Shown: piece by piece, positions 7,709-15,776 of the stretch | Numbering within the stretch: position 1 is the stretch's first letter | Layout of the letters: each line of letters begins with the position of its first letter | NCBI GenBank assembly: GCA_023954795.1 | Contig: JAGSHA010000010.1 | Coordinates: 1 to 28,126, forward strand | DNA: 28,126 nt | Source: Oceanospirillaceae bacterium | GTDB taxonomy: Bacteria; Pseudomonadota; Gammaproteobacteria; Pseudomonadales; Balneatricaceae | Direction: 5' to 3' | Position numbers and translations under genes: made by a program | The notes under the pieces: model-generated | Database searches by the model: none | What the model was told of the DNA's origin: nothing | The model's input: only the letters and a program-made list of their open reading frames with translations

Positions 7709-8241
7709 GTCGTACCTCCTGGGATATACGTGCTTACTCCCTGTAAGCATGTCCCATGCTCTCCACTCTGCGTGTTTACCACTGTGTTTCCTAACAGCGG
7801 ATTAAGCTATTCGTAACCTTTATGCATTCTGCGCAGAGTATGTATGCTTCATTAATCCTGTGTTATTTCGACAGGCCCCTCCCAACCTTGAAGATCGAAC
7901 AAAGCTGTTGGCGGTATCCCACGACACATTTACACCTTGGTGTCATTTCAGCTATCAATCCTTAAGCCTGGAGTTAAGGAAATAATTCCTCTAGCCAAAT
8001 AACAGCAAGGACTGGACCAAAATCCTATCATATTGAAAAATATAGATTTTTTAATACCACGATATATAAATATATACTATTTGTAAGGTTCACTTAACAC
8101 TTGGAAGATAGGATGTAATAAATAAGATAATGAGAGACGAGGCTGGAATGGCATCTGGCGCTATTTAGAGTAAACAACCCTATTTTCACGGGTAGTTATG
8201 CTAAACATTCGATCCGTGTAGGAGTGTTTATCTTCAATAAT
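7709..8241. other. Non-coding region between the 829-aa repeat protein gene and gspD
   Basis: No gene is supported. Next to the start codon lie the AGGAGG (7715-7720) and a TATACG-rich segment shared with the other paralogue. Further out are a perfect 10-bp palindrome TCTGCGCAGA (7828-7837) and a small hairpin with CCTTAA/TTAAGG arms near 7960-7979. The stretch from about 8025 to 8130 is strongly AT-rich and could hold a distal promoter for the minus-strand gene. No hexamer pair stood out enough to name. Confidence 0.4.
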
Positions 8242-8268
8242 AAAAAAGACCGCACTCAGGCGGCCTTT
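8242..8268 (-). terminator. Terminator of the type II secretion operon
   Basis: Arms 8245-8253 and 8260-8268 pair (AAAGACCGC with GCGGCCTTT, one G-U pair) around a 6-nt loop. The A-run at 8242-8247 gives a minus-strand U-run. It lies about 25 bp past the gspD stop codon and ends the eleven-gene operon. Confidence 0.85.
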
Positions 8269-8291
8269 CAGATATTTCCAAAATGTGGATC

Positions 8292-10466
8292 TTAGCCGTC
8301 AGGCATGGTGACGCCCCGTAGCTTTTCACGGTACTCCCGCGTCACTTCGCGCGCTTCATCTTTATCAGTCACAGCCGTCGGCGTAATCATGACGACAAGC
8401 TCAGTGCGGTCGAGCGACTTCCCTTCACCACCAAATAGCCAGCCTAAAACCGGCACATGGCGCACGCCAGGTATACCGCTACTACTTTGATTCTTGTTTT
8501 CTTTAATCAAACCACCCAGCACGAGTGTTTCGCCACTTTGTACCGCAACACTGGTCTCTATCTGACGTTGGATAATGGTCGGAGAGTCAATCCCTGATGT
8601 TGTGGTCTGGTCCACATCATTCACCTCCTGCTTGATATCAAGCACGACCATGCCACCCGCATTAACGCGTGGTGTAACCTCAAGCAGGACACCTGTATCT
8701 TTAAACTGAATCGTACTGGTTGTATTGAGATTATCACTTTGGTTGGCAGTGGTTTCGGAGGTACGGACCGGAACCTGATCCCCAACGCGGATGGTCGCCG
8801 TATGGTTATCTAGCACCATTAATGACGGCGACGAAATAACGTTTAATTTAGAATCTTGCGCGAGGGCATTCAGCAATAATCGGGTGCCTACCGCGTCGAA
8901 TACTTCGAAGTTGGCTGACGGGAAGAAATCATCCGTTGTACCTATCGGGATATTCCCCAAACTACCCCGGGCCGATTTATTATCCAGCGACGATTTAAAG
9001 AACCATTGAAGACCATAACGAAGTTCATCTTGCAGAGATACTTCAACAATAGTGGCTTCTACTAGCACCTGTAACGGCAGTACATCCAGCTTAACAATTG
9101 CATCATGCACCTTTTCATAATCGAGTGGTGTCGCAAGAATCAGCAACGCATTATTCTCTTCGTCAGCGATAATACTCACATCACCAACATCAAGGCTTGA
9201 ACCGTCCCCCGTTTGCGCAGAGACTTTTGTGCGTAACGCGTCGCTTCTTTCACTCCCTCCATCTGTGGCAGCCTCTTCTGAACCGCTTTCATTCGGTACC
9301 GCAGCAGGACGTTCCAGTTCATTCCGCGCACTTTGAAGGCGCTGACTACGACGCTGCCCTTCGAATAACTCACCCAACATTTCGGCTAAGTTATCGGCTT
9401 TACCATTCTGTACGTAATACACATACATGTTCAAACCGCGCCGATCTTCTGCCCGGTCCAGACGATTGATCCATACCCTTACGTCAGTTAGGTATTTCTT
9501 CTGAGGTGTCATCACCAATAGGGCATTCAAGCGCTCAATTGGCATAAAGCGGACCAAACCCGCCAACGGTCCGTCGGACGCGTCGCCAAAAATGGCCTCA
9601 AGTTCTCCAACAATTGTATCGGCCTCCACCGATTTCAGTCGGAAAAGCCCAACTGACATCCCTTTTAGCTGGTCAACGTCGAAGATGCGCACAGTTTCAC
9701 GTATATTGATCAGCTCCTCTTCCGTACCTGCCACTGTCAATAAATTGCGCCGCTCGTCTACTTCAATCAACCCTCTCTCGGGTTTGAGCGGTTCCAGAAT
9801 TTTCATCATTTCTGAAGAGGCGATATACCGCAGGGGAAGAATCAAAACCTGATATCCACTACCTGCCTTCAGTTGGATTCGCGGTACAAAGGCACCGGAT
9901 GGCGCCTTTTCGGCAGGTACGATTTCATAGAAATTCTGAGATTTGAGTAACACGGCATCGTTAAACTGCAGCAACGTTTCCAGAGTGGGGATCAACTCAT
10001 TAGCAGACAGCGGGCGGCTGGTTTGCAGATGCACCGTACCTCGGACATCCTCGTCCAGTACATAGTTTTTCTGAAGAATATCTCCCAGGATGGTCTTTAC
10101 GACCTCTCCAATTTCGGCATCCTGAAAATTGAGTGTAATGTCGCCGTCAGCCGGTTCACCTCTGTCCCGTCCGGCAACACTGAGATTAACCATCGAGCCA
10201 GAGCCTTGATAAACCTCTTCACTTGGCCCATCGTCAACGATATTGACGCTAAACTGATCTTTAAAGCGCTCTGCCCCCTTTAGTTCACCTCCGTCAGCGC
10301 GTGCATCTGCTGATTGTTCTTGATGTACCGACACCGTCTGCTCTGTTTTTTTATGCCACGGGTTGTCGAAGCTCTCTCGTTCACCACCCGGCGTCAGACT
10401 GCACGAGCTTACCAACGCACACGCCGAAAATAACAGGCTATATCCTAATAAACGCTTCACTTCCAT
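8292..10466 (-). CDS. gspD: Type II secretion outer-membrane secretin GspD (lipoprotein, XpsD type)
   Basis: This is the outer-membrane channel of the T2SS. The signal peptide ends in a lipobox (V-S-S-C, Cys22 from this start) followed by Ser, so outer-membrane sorting of a lipoprotein is expected, as known for XpsD. N-domains follow (ITLNFQDAEIGEVVKTILGD near 110-130, then LPLRYI and FRLKSVEA). A low-complexity insert rich in Glu, Ser and Arg lies at about 375-425. The secretin core carries VLVEATIVEVS, VGDQVPVRT, GVLLEVTPRV, SGETLVLGGLI and PVLGWLFGG. At 724 residues it is of family length. GGAGG at 10476-10480 serves either this ATG (9 nt) or the preceding GTG at 10469 (6 nt). The gene begins just after gspN and is last in the operon. 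Confidence 0.93.
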   Translation of the reverse strand: MEVKRLLGYSLLFSACALVSSCSLTPGGERESFDNPWHKKTEQTVSVHQEQSADARADGGELKGAERFKDQFSVNIVDDGPSEEVYQGSGSMVNLSVAGRDRGEPADGDITLNFQDAEIGEVVKTILGDILQKNYVLDEDVRGTVHLQTSRPLSANELIPTLETLLQFNDAVLLKSQNFYEIVPAEKAPSGAFVPRIQLKAGSGYQVLILPLRYIASSEMMKILEPLKPERGLIEVDERRNLLTVAGTEEELINIRETVRIFDVDQLKGMSVGLFRLKSVEADTIVGELEAIFGDASDGPLAGLVRFMPIERLNALLVMTPQKKYLTDVRVWINRLDRAEDRRGLNMYVYYVQNGKADNLAEMLGELFEGQRRSQRLQSARNELERPAAVPNESGSEEAATDGGSERSDALRTKVSAQTGDGSSLDVGDVSIIADEENNALLILATPLDYEKVHDAIVKLDVLPLQVLVEATIVEVSLQDELRYGLQWFFKSSLDNKSARGSLGNIPIGTTDDFFPSANFEVFDAVGTRLLLNALAQDSKLNVISSPSLMVLDNHTATIRVGDQVPVRTSETTANQSDNLNTTSTIQFKDTGVLLEVTPRVNAGGMVVLDIKQEVNDVDQTTTSGIDSPTIIQRQIETSVAVQSGETLVLGGLIKENKNQSSSGIPGVRHVPVLGWLFGGEGKSLDRTELVVMITPTAVTDKDEAREVTREYREKLRGVTMPDG

Positions 10467-10471
10467 CACGA

Positions 10472-11098
10472 CTAACCTCCGCTGCTACCGTTATTGTCAC
10501 GTGGTGGGATACGAATTTGAGCCCCCGGTACACGCTGTGGTTTAGCATTCGTTTTCGCTTTTTGAGCCTGACCGGACGATTGTTCATTATTTCCATTAGT
10601 GCGCGGGCGACGGGATTTTCTGGTTGTTTTTTTGTCGCGCGGTTGCCAGAGTTCAAGCCTTGCCTGATCTCCACTGCCGTCTAATACTACAAAGTCACTG
10701 CCTATTTCGCTGATAACCCATGTCTGATCTAACGGCATTCCTACCGCGAGCGTCATCCGTTTATCACCTTGTTTTTCAGACATGAGCGCCAGTGGGGTCT
10801 CATTGTTCAGAATCACGCCTACGAGACGCCACTTTTCCATGAGTTCTTTCTGAGTAACATTTTCAGCAAATTGATCTGCTTTGGGCTTTGGCCGACGGGT
10901 AGAAGTGAAGAGTGGACGTTTGCTAATCTCGTCAAAGGTTTCCAACGGTGGATAGTCTGGCAACGTTAGCGATTGGTCAGGTATATCTTTATCACCAAGT
11001 TGAGACCCGTTATCTGCAGAGATTGGCATTACTGGCATTATTATGGCGAGTGCTAATGCGTAGGAGAAAAAGGTTGAAGAGAACGAAAGCTTCATCAT
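10472..11098 (-). CDS. gspN: GspC-like inner-membrane protein of the T2SS (GspN/XpsN type)
   Basis: It is about 208 residues from the ATG at 11098, one base after the gspM stop; a second ATG follows directly and GGGGAA lies just upstream. An N-terminal hydrophobic segment (about residues 5-25) could be a membrane anchor or a cleaved signal ending PISA. It is followed by the GspC homology region: ISKRPLFTSTRRP, WRLVGVILNNETPLALM, then a V-x-L-D-G strand. GspC proteins link the inner-membrane platform to the secretin, and the position just before gspD fits XpsN. No PDZ or coiled-coil domain follows. The last ~60 residues are instead very basic and low in complexity (KKTTRKSRRPR, then Asn/Gly-rich). 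The name depends on convention: it may be annotated GspN, GspC or XpsN. Confidence 0.8.
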   Translation of the reverse strand: MMKLSFSSTFFSYALALAIIMPVMPISADNGSQLGDKDIPDQSLTLPDYPPLETFDEISKRPLFTSTRRPKPKADQFAENVTQKELMEKWRLVGVILNNETPLALMSEKQGDKRMTLAVGMPLDQTWVISEIGSDFVVLDGSGDQARLELWQPRDKKTTRKSRRPRTNGNNEQSSGQAQKAKTNAKPQRVPGAQIRIPPRDNNGSSGG

Positions 11099-11099
11099 T

Positions 11100-11702
11100 C
11101 TATTCCCCTTTACCGCTATGCCCGACAAGATCAAAGCGAATATCCAGCGAGGGCAATGTGCGCCTTACTTGCGGTTGTCTGCGAGTTCGACTACTGCGCT
11201 GAACTACACGCCTTACGGCAGATGTAATGACAAGATTGTCGATAAACAGTAGAGGTTTACCTGATTCGATCGTATATAAAAGGTCGGCTAACTCATCGAT
11301 CTCACTACGAATATGAATCTGCAACGCTACAGTGGGAAGCACTGAATCGGTATTCTTTTGAAGAATTTGCGTACTAACAACCTGCCCTCCGGACAATGTG
11401 ACCATCTGGCTCAGCTTCTTTTGTAACTCTGCGGCAGCTAACGTCGGCTTACTCTCCGCCAAATAAAGATCAGCGATTGGATTATTCTTACGCAGCGTTT
11501 CCAGCTGTTCTTCACTGCTTTGCAACCCAGAAGCCACACGTTTATAGACAGCCAGTCGCTGCTCTAACTGCTCAATCTCTTCGCTGGACGCCTGATAGCG
11601 AGCAAATAGAGGTTGGATAAAAAAGAGTACAACCAGCAGTACCGCCAGCAACAAAATACCGACTGCTAGTAATTGGCTCTGTTTGGGGTTCAACGTATTC
11701 AC
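11100..11702 (-). CDS. gspM: Type II secretion inner-membrane protein GspM (T2SSM_b/PilO-like)
   Basis: It is 200 residues with a short cytoplasmic N-terminus and one membrane segment at about 11-33 (AVGILLLAVLLVVLFFI). A coiled-coil stretch rich in Glu and Gln (about 38-70) follows, then a periplasmic ferredoxin-like region (VALQIHIRSEIDELADLLYTIE, PLLFIDNLVI) typical of PilO/GspM proteins. GspM pairs with GspL in the inner-membrane platform. Its ATG overlaps the end of gspL by 4 bp, indicating translational coupling. The C-terminus has an arginine-rich stretch (RRVVQRSSRTRRQ) before the last strand. Confidence 0.88.
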   Translation of the reverse strand: MNTLNPKQSQLLAVGILLLAVLLVVLFFIQPLFARYQASSEEIEQLEQRLAVYKRVASGLQSSEEQLETLRKNNPIADLYLAESKPTLAAAELQKKLSQMVTLSGGQVVSTQILQKNTDSVLPTVALQIHIRSEIDELADLLYTIESGKPLLFIDNLVITSAVRRVVQRSSRTRRQPQVRRTLPSLDIRFDLVGHSGKGE

Positions 11703-12817
11703 AGCGCCTCCTCTTGCAATAGTTGTGCAACGATCACAAAACGCTCTTTTTGGTTGCGAGGGTTGGAGGTCACTGGAGAGGAGAATCGAACATTACCTAA
11801 ATAACCGGTTCCTTCCATCAAGCCTATTAACTCGGAGGCCTCGCTTGATTCACCCTGAAGTTTGATATCCCGTCCACGTAACTCAAATCGGCTGATCCAT
11901 GTGTGATCTGGGAGGAGTTGTGTGAGTTCATTGAGGAGAATCAGTGCTGATGGCTCACTGTTCTTTTTATTCACCAGAAACTGACGACTTTCGGTCAACA
12001 CCTTAACCTGCTCACTCACGACTTGTGCCTTTTCCGCCAATGCTTTTGGCGCAGAAATTTCGGCACGGAGCGACTCCACCCGCGCTTCTTGCTGATATAC
12101 CGGAACGGTGACCGCTAGAATAAACAGGACAAATAATACAAATAGCAGCCAGCGCCGCGACCGCGCTTTTCGATCTTGTGGCGGTTGCATCGATTTAGGC
12201 AGAATATTCACTGAATAGAGATCATTACTGGCTTCGGCAGCAGGCGCTACAACGGTCGGATGAACGCCACTGACCTCAAGCGTCCTGAGTAATGGGTCCA
12301 ATTTGACGCGGGCCATCAATTTCAGTGCAACACTGATTCGCTGGGTTTTCGTATCGCGTTCGATGACCCGAAATCCGTAGTACACCTGCTCTGCTGTAAA
12401 TGGCGTATGACGATCCATCTCGAAACGCAGAACATTCTCCAGGCCGTTTTCCGTTGCGGCAGGTAACTGCAACGTCTTGGTGAGTAACATTTCGGGGGGA
12501 ATTAAGAGGATCACCTGATCGGCTTTGCGACCAAGCTCAGTTAACTGTTGCCGAATGTCGTCCGCAATCAGGGGCTCTTCTTGTATGGCAAAGCGGGTGA
12601 CAGGCATGAGATTACCGCGGCTGCCGTAACGGATACTGCACTGCCCGTCATGTAATTCGGCCATCAAATACTGGCCGCGACGATGCAACTTATTGCGTAG
12701 TGTTGAGGGTAAAACCCCCATTAACTCACCCGTCCACCAGTACCAAAATGCTCCTAGCCGATCGTACAGCTGGTATGCTCCGGTTCTTAGACTTGGCGAG
12801 GCGCTCTGTTTTGCCAT
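11699..12817 (-). CDS. gspL: Type II secretion inner-membrane protein GspL (PilM/PilN-like)
   Basis: It is 372 residues. The cytoplasmic part (1-220) has the actin-like PilM/GspL fold signature (VILLIPPEMLLTKTLQLP, VLRFEMDRHTPF), which recruits the GspE ATPase. A membrane segment lies at about 223-241 (WLLFVLFVLFILAVTVPVY). The periplasmic part begins with a coiled coil and continues as a PilN-like domain (LLNELTQLLPDHTWI, LRGRDIKLQGES). AGGTGA lies 6 nt before the ATG. The gene starts 10 bp after gspK and overlaps gspM by 4 bp. The arrangement resembles XpsL more than enteric GspL. Confidence 0.9.
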   Translation of the reverse strand: MAKQSASPSLRTGAYQLYDRLGAFWYWWTGELMGVLPSTLRNKLHRRGQYLMAELHDGQCSIRYGSRGNLMPVTRFAIQEEPLIADDIRQQLTELGRKADQVILLIPPEMLLTKTLQLPAATENGLENVLRFEMDRHTPFTAEQVYYGFRVIERDTKTQRISVALKLMARVKLDPLLRTLEVSGVHPTVVAPAAEASNDLYSVNILPKSMQPPQDRKARSRRWLLFVLFVLFILAVTVPVYQQEARVESLRAEISAPKALAEKAQVVSEQVKVLTESRQFLVNKKNSEPSALILLNELTQLLPDHTWISRFELRGRDIKLQGESSEASELIGLMEGTGYLGNVRFSSPVTSNPRNQKERFVIVAQLLQEEAL

Positions 12818-12827
12818 TGGAAGTCAC

Positions 12828-13757
12828 CTAATCGTCAGACTCCACTCCTATGAATAACGGCTCCTTTTTCTCACTGCTTTTTATCAGATCGAATCGTGCG
12901 TTGGCAGCAGCACTTCGGCGACGAACTACCACTTGTTTAAACGCCTTTCCATACTGTCCAACAACAGCTTCTGTATGAATAGTGTAGTAGACACCCTGTA
13001 AAGTTGGTGAAATAAACGTACCTTGAAGCGGCGGTGTTTCAGGTGGAGGTAAACGATCTTCATGATTCAAACGCCGGTCTTCAATGTACTGATCCACTAT
13101 ATATTCGTCAGCACCTTCCAAAGATAATAGAACCAGACGTGGCGCAACCAACGGATTTATCCCGTTCTTTAATGAATAAACGGTCAGGGCCGGGCTAATG
13201 GCGTTATAGATCCAAGCCTCCATTCCTAATACTTTTTGCAACTCCTCAACGCTTTGGAAAATTCCATCTTTTGCGCCATATTCATAACCTGCGGCCAGGT
13301 AGTCCTCGTCTTCCGCACCATTCAGGCGTTTAAGATCATCTTCGTCACGCCAGTCTAAAATCGCATCCACTAACGGTGTTGCGATCTCTTCATCTACTTC
13401 TGCGACCTCAAACAGTTTTGCCAGATGTCCTGGCGTGATCATATTGATATCAATTTTTCCATTTTCATCTTGCAGCGACACGGCAATATCGGTGCTATCG
13501 AACTCCATCTTTTGCACGCTGCCGTCAGCCAACCACCGCTCCTCTTGCGGCAAAGTCAGGCTCCATATAGCCCAACGCACACCCGATTCAGCCGCATGCT
13601 GAACCTGACTACCAACAGTCATATTTCTCGCCAGTTGTGCTTCAGAACGAGTCACAGAGGATATTTGCATCGCAATCAGCGAAAGCAGTATCAAAAGCCA
13701 GAGGACCGCAATCAGCGCAAAGCCGTGCGGTGCTTTAGAGCAATTTTTTAAACTCAT
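12828..13757 (-). CDS. gspK: Type II secretion minor pseudopilin GspK
   Basis: It is 309 residues from the ATG at 13757. The frame is open to 13817, but that would overlap gspJ by 83 bp and put 20 extra residues before the leader. The chosen start gives a normal short leader ending HG before FALIAVLWLLILLSLIA. As is usual for GspK, the Glu at +5 of the mature protein is missing. The large globular domain contains the two GspK signatures, DENGKIDINMI and AILDWRDEDD, with YGAKDGIFQSVEELQKV between them and the end. GspK caps the pseudopilus tip together with GspI and GspJ. The start overlaps the gspJ end by 23 bp. Confidence 0.92.
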   Translation of the reverse strand: MSLKNCSKAPHGFALIAVLWLLILLSLIAMQISSVTRSEAQLARNMTVGSQVQHAAESGVRWAIWSLTLPQEERWLADGSVQKMEFDSTDIAVSLQDENGKIDINMITPGHLAKLFEVAEVDEEIATPLVDAILDWRDEDDLKRLNGAEDEDYLAAGYEYGAKDGIFQSVEELQKVLGMEAWIYNAISPALTVYSLKNGINPLVAPRLVLLSLEGADEYIVDQYIEDRRLNHEDRLPPPETPPLQGTFISPTLQGVYYTIHTEAVVGQYGKAFKQVVVRRRSAAANARFDLIKSSEKKEPLFIGVESDD

Positions 13758-14433
13758 AGGCACTCGTCTTGGGCAACACATACATAGTGGGCCATACGTT
13801 GTCCGGGCCAAACTCAAGTGTTACTTTTATCGACCGCGGTAATTGGCTATTTTCAATCCACTCCTCCTCCCATACTTCGTCTCCGTTATTGTCTATGTGT
13901 AGATATTCAAAGCTAATCCCTGAAAAATCCGGGTTGCCAACCACGATCTCACTTTCCAGCTGAAGGATTTCGTCTATCTTCTCCTGCCAAACGATATTCT
14001 TTAATGCGGCGTTTTCATCATCGTCGAACTGTGTCTTTTCATTGAATGGCAGCAAGTAGAGGACAAGAGACATATCACCATTTTCCGCAATCCGTTCTTT
14101 CACCATTATCCAATACAGGTCATCCTGGCTGCCGATCTGTTCAAGGGGAGCGATAAACATGACTTCATTCTGGGTGCCGTAAAACGCGGCCTGAGGTGTG
14201 CCATCGTCATCCCGGACCCGCTCCGGACGTAAAGACGACAATACCCGACGCAAAGCATGCATCGACACGTAGGTGTCGCTGCCGTCATTGACCTTGCTAG
14301 ATACCGCTTCCCAGCTTCGTATACCCAGATGCAAACCCGAGGCGATAACGACGGACAGCAAGCTTGCTAATACCAATGCGATGATCATCTCGATCAGCGT
14401 AAAGCCGCTCTCTTTGGCCATCAGCACACTCAT
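13735..14433 (-). CDS. gspJ: Type II secretion minor pseudopilin GspJ
   Basis: It is 232 residues. The leader ends at Gly10 and the mature protein starts FTLIEMIIALVLASLLSVVIA, with the Glu at +5 needed for methylation and assembly. The globular part has the GspJ-like beta-rich region (ALRRVLSSLRPERVRD, WEEEWIENSQLPRSIKVTLE). GspJ forms the pseudopilus tip with GspI and GspK. Its ATG overlaps the gspI stop in an ATGA, indicating coupled translation; a second in-frame ATG four codons later is a possible start. Cleavage requires a prepilin peptidase not present in this window. Confidence 0.9.
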   Translation of the reverse strand: MSVLMAKESGFTLIEMIIALVLASLLSVVIASGLHLGIRSWEAVSSKVNDGSDTYVSMHALRRVLSSLRPERVRDDDGTPQAAFYGTQNEVMFIAPLEQIGSQDDLYWIMVKERIAENGDMSLVLYLLPFNEKTQFDDDENAALKNIVWQEKIDEILQLESEIVVGNPDFSGISFEYLHIDNNGDEVWEEEWIENSQLPRSIKVTLEFGPDNVWPTMYVLPKTSAYEFKKLL

Positions 14434-14834
14434 AAGGTGTCCTCAGCGACGACATAAATTGTAGAAAGCGAGAAACGCTGTCGCTCGTGGTCTCCCCAAA
14501 AAATAGACACTTCTATTCGATACGGCATAAACGGATAAATAGTACCCGGCACCTGATCGGGAAACTCCCAAGGCTCGATGATTGCTTCCCAGCGATAAGG
14601 CTCGGTGAATTCACCATCAGACCGACCTACACTCAATTCCGGTGTAGCCACCAACTCCGCCAACTTAGACTCCGCCAACATCAAGGCGTATTGGTCTGTG
14701 TCCGCAGTACGGCTGGTCCGCATAGAAACAGACAGGATGCTCATGATCACGCCCAGTGCCATCGATAGCACAATGAAGGAAACCAATACCTCAATAAGGG
14801 TGAATCCTGCCATTTTGCGACGATTGCTAGTCAT
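14430..14834 (-). CDS. gspI: Type II secretion minor pseudopilin GspI
   Basis: It is 134 residues, the usual length. The leader ends at Gly10 and the mature N-terminus is FTLIEVLVSFIVLSMALGV. It is followed by the conserved ALMLAESKLAEL helix and a short C-terminal sheet (YRWEAIIEPW, YRIEVSIFWGD). GspI starts assembly of the GspI-J-K tip complex. The start codon lies inside the last 8 bp of gspH and the stop overlaps gspJ, so the pseudopilin genes are tightly packed. Confidence 0.9.
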   Translation of the reverse strand: MTSNRRKMAGFTLIEVLVSFIVLSMALGVIMSILSVSMRTSRTADTDQYALMLAESKLAELVATPELSVGRSDGEFTEPYRWEAIIEPWEFPDQVPGTIYPFMPYRIEVSIFWGDHERQRFSLSTIYVVAEDTL

Positions 14835-15273
14835 ACACCGTCACCCTGCCAGTTAACCAATCCACTGAGATTCGGAAACGACGGTTTTCCGATTGGAGAG
14901 ATACCACCCCACCACTCGAGCTTCCGTCGGGATAAAAAAGGATTTCGGGAGAACCTTCATCTGAACCCAGTTCACGCGTAACCTTTAGCTCGATACTGCC
15001 CGGCCATTGATACAACTTATCGGCTCCTGTCACCTTAATCGCGACCGGTTCTTCTATCCGCTCTACGGTAATGACATCACCTTCGGCAATGGCACGACTG
15101 CGAGCAAAGCGCAGCAGTGCCGCAGCCTTTTGGGCCTCACCTTTAATTTCTACACCGGGGATGAGCGCGGAAAACCTAGGTGCGACAATGCCGATGGCTA
15201 ATACTGCGATTAGCATCGTTATCAGTAACTCCAACAGCGTAAAGCCCTTCAGGCAATGGCGCTTAGCTGTCAT
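14827..15273 (-). CDS. gspH: Type II secretion pseudopilin GspH
   Basis: It is 148 residues. The leader ends at Gly10, then FTLLELLITMLIAVLAIGIV with Glu at +5. The body shows the GspH/FimT pattern: AAALLRFARSRAIAEGD, ILFYPDGSSSGGVV and a terminal ISVDWLTGRV, shared with GspH-family minor pilins. It follows gspG after 35 bp and overlaps gspI by 8 bp. The ribosome binding site is weak (GAGG about 11 nt away), so translation may depend on upstream ribosomes. Confidence 0.9.
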   Translation of the reverse strand: MTAKRHCLKGFTLLELLITMLIAVLAIGIVAPRFSALIPGVEIKGEAQKAAALLRFARSRAIAEGDVITVERIEEPVAIKVTGADKLYQWPGSIELKVTRELGSDEGSPEILFYPDGSSSGGVVSLQSENRRFRISVDWLTGRVTVYD

Positions 15274-15308
15274 CGGGTCTTTTACCTCATAACATTAATT
15301 CCTGCGCG

Positions 15309-15758
15309 TTACTCCCAACTCACTACATCACGGTCATCTCCCTCACCGCCCGCTTTCTTGTCTGCACCTAAGGACATCAGATCAAATTCACCATGATCCC
15401 CAGGATATTTGTATTCATAGGCCATTCCCCACGGGTCATCTCGTATGACTTTTTTCTTGAGATAGGGACCGTTCCAGCTAGACACTCCCGATGGCGCTTC
15501 GATCAAAGCGTTTAACCCTTCTGATGTGCTTGGGTAACTCCCCACTTCAAGCCGATAAAGGTCCAACGCAGCACCCAACTCTTCAATCTGTAATGCGGCC
15601 GTTTTACTTTTCGATCCTTCGAGTTGCTTAAACACCTGGGGGCCTACCAAGCTGGCAAGCAGTCCCAAAATTACAAGTACGACCAAGATTTCGAGCAAGG
15701 TAAATCCGCGTTGTTTTCCTTGCACCTTGCTTTGCTTCGACGTTGATACGCGTGCCAT
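15309..15758 (-). CDS. gspG: Type II secretion major pseudopilin GspG
   Basis: It is 149 residues with an 18-residue basic leader ending QRG. The mature protein begins FTLLEILVVLVILGLLASLV. Family hallmarks follow: LDLYRLEVGSYPSTSEGL, WNGPYLKK, DPWGMAYEYKYPG, and the C-terminal LGADKKAGGEGDDRD loop, whose acidic residues bind calcium in characterised GspG proteins. GspG polymerises into the periplasmic pseudopilus shaft that drives secretion. GAGGAG lies 7-8 nt before the start, and the gene follows gspF after 18 bp. Confidence 0.95.
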   Translation of the reverse strand: MARVSTSKQSKVQGKQRGFTLLEILVVLVILGLLASLVGPQVFKQLEGSKSKTAALQIEELGAALDLYRLEVGSYPSTSEGLNALIEAPSGVSSWNGPYLKKKVIRDDPWGMAYEYKYPGDHGEFDLMSLGADKKAGGEGDDRDVVSWE

Positions 15759-15776
15759 AACACAACTCTCCTCAAC

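Noticed and set aside
8025..8130. Origin-like or attachment-site-like AT-rich tract
   Set aside because: There are no DnaA-box cluster, integrase gene or flanking direct repeats; ordinary AT-rich promoter DNA is simpler.
13758..13817. Upstream start (13817) for gspK
   Set aside because: It would overlap gspJ by 83 bp and give an abnormal leader. The ATG at 13757 gives a normal pseudopilin leader.
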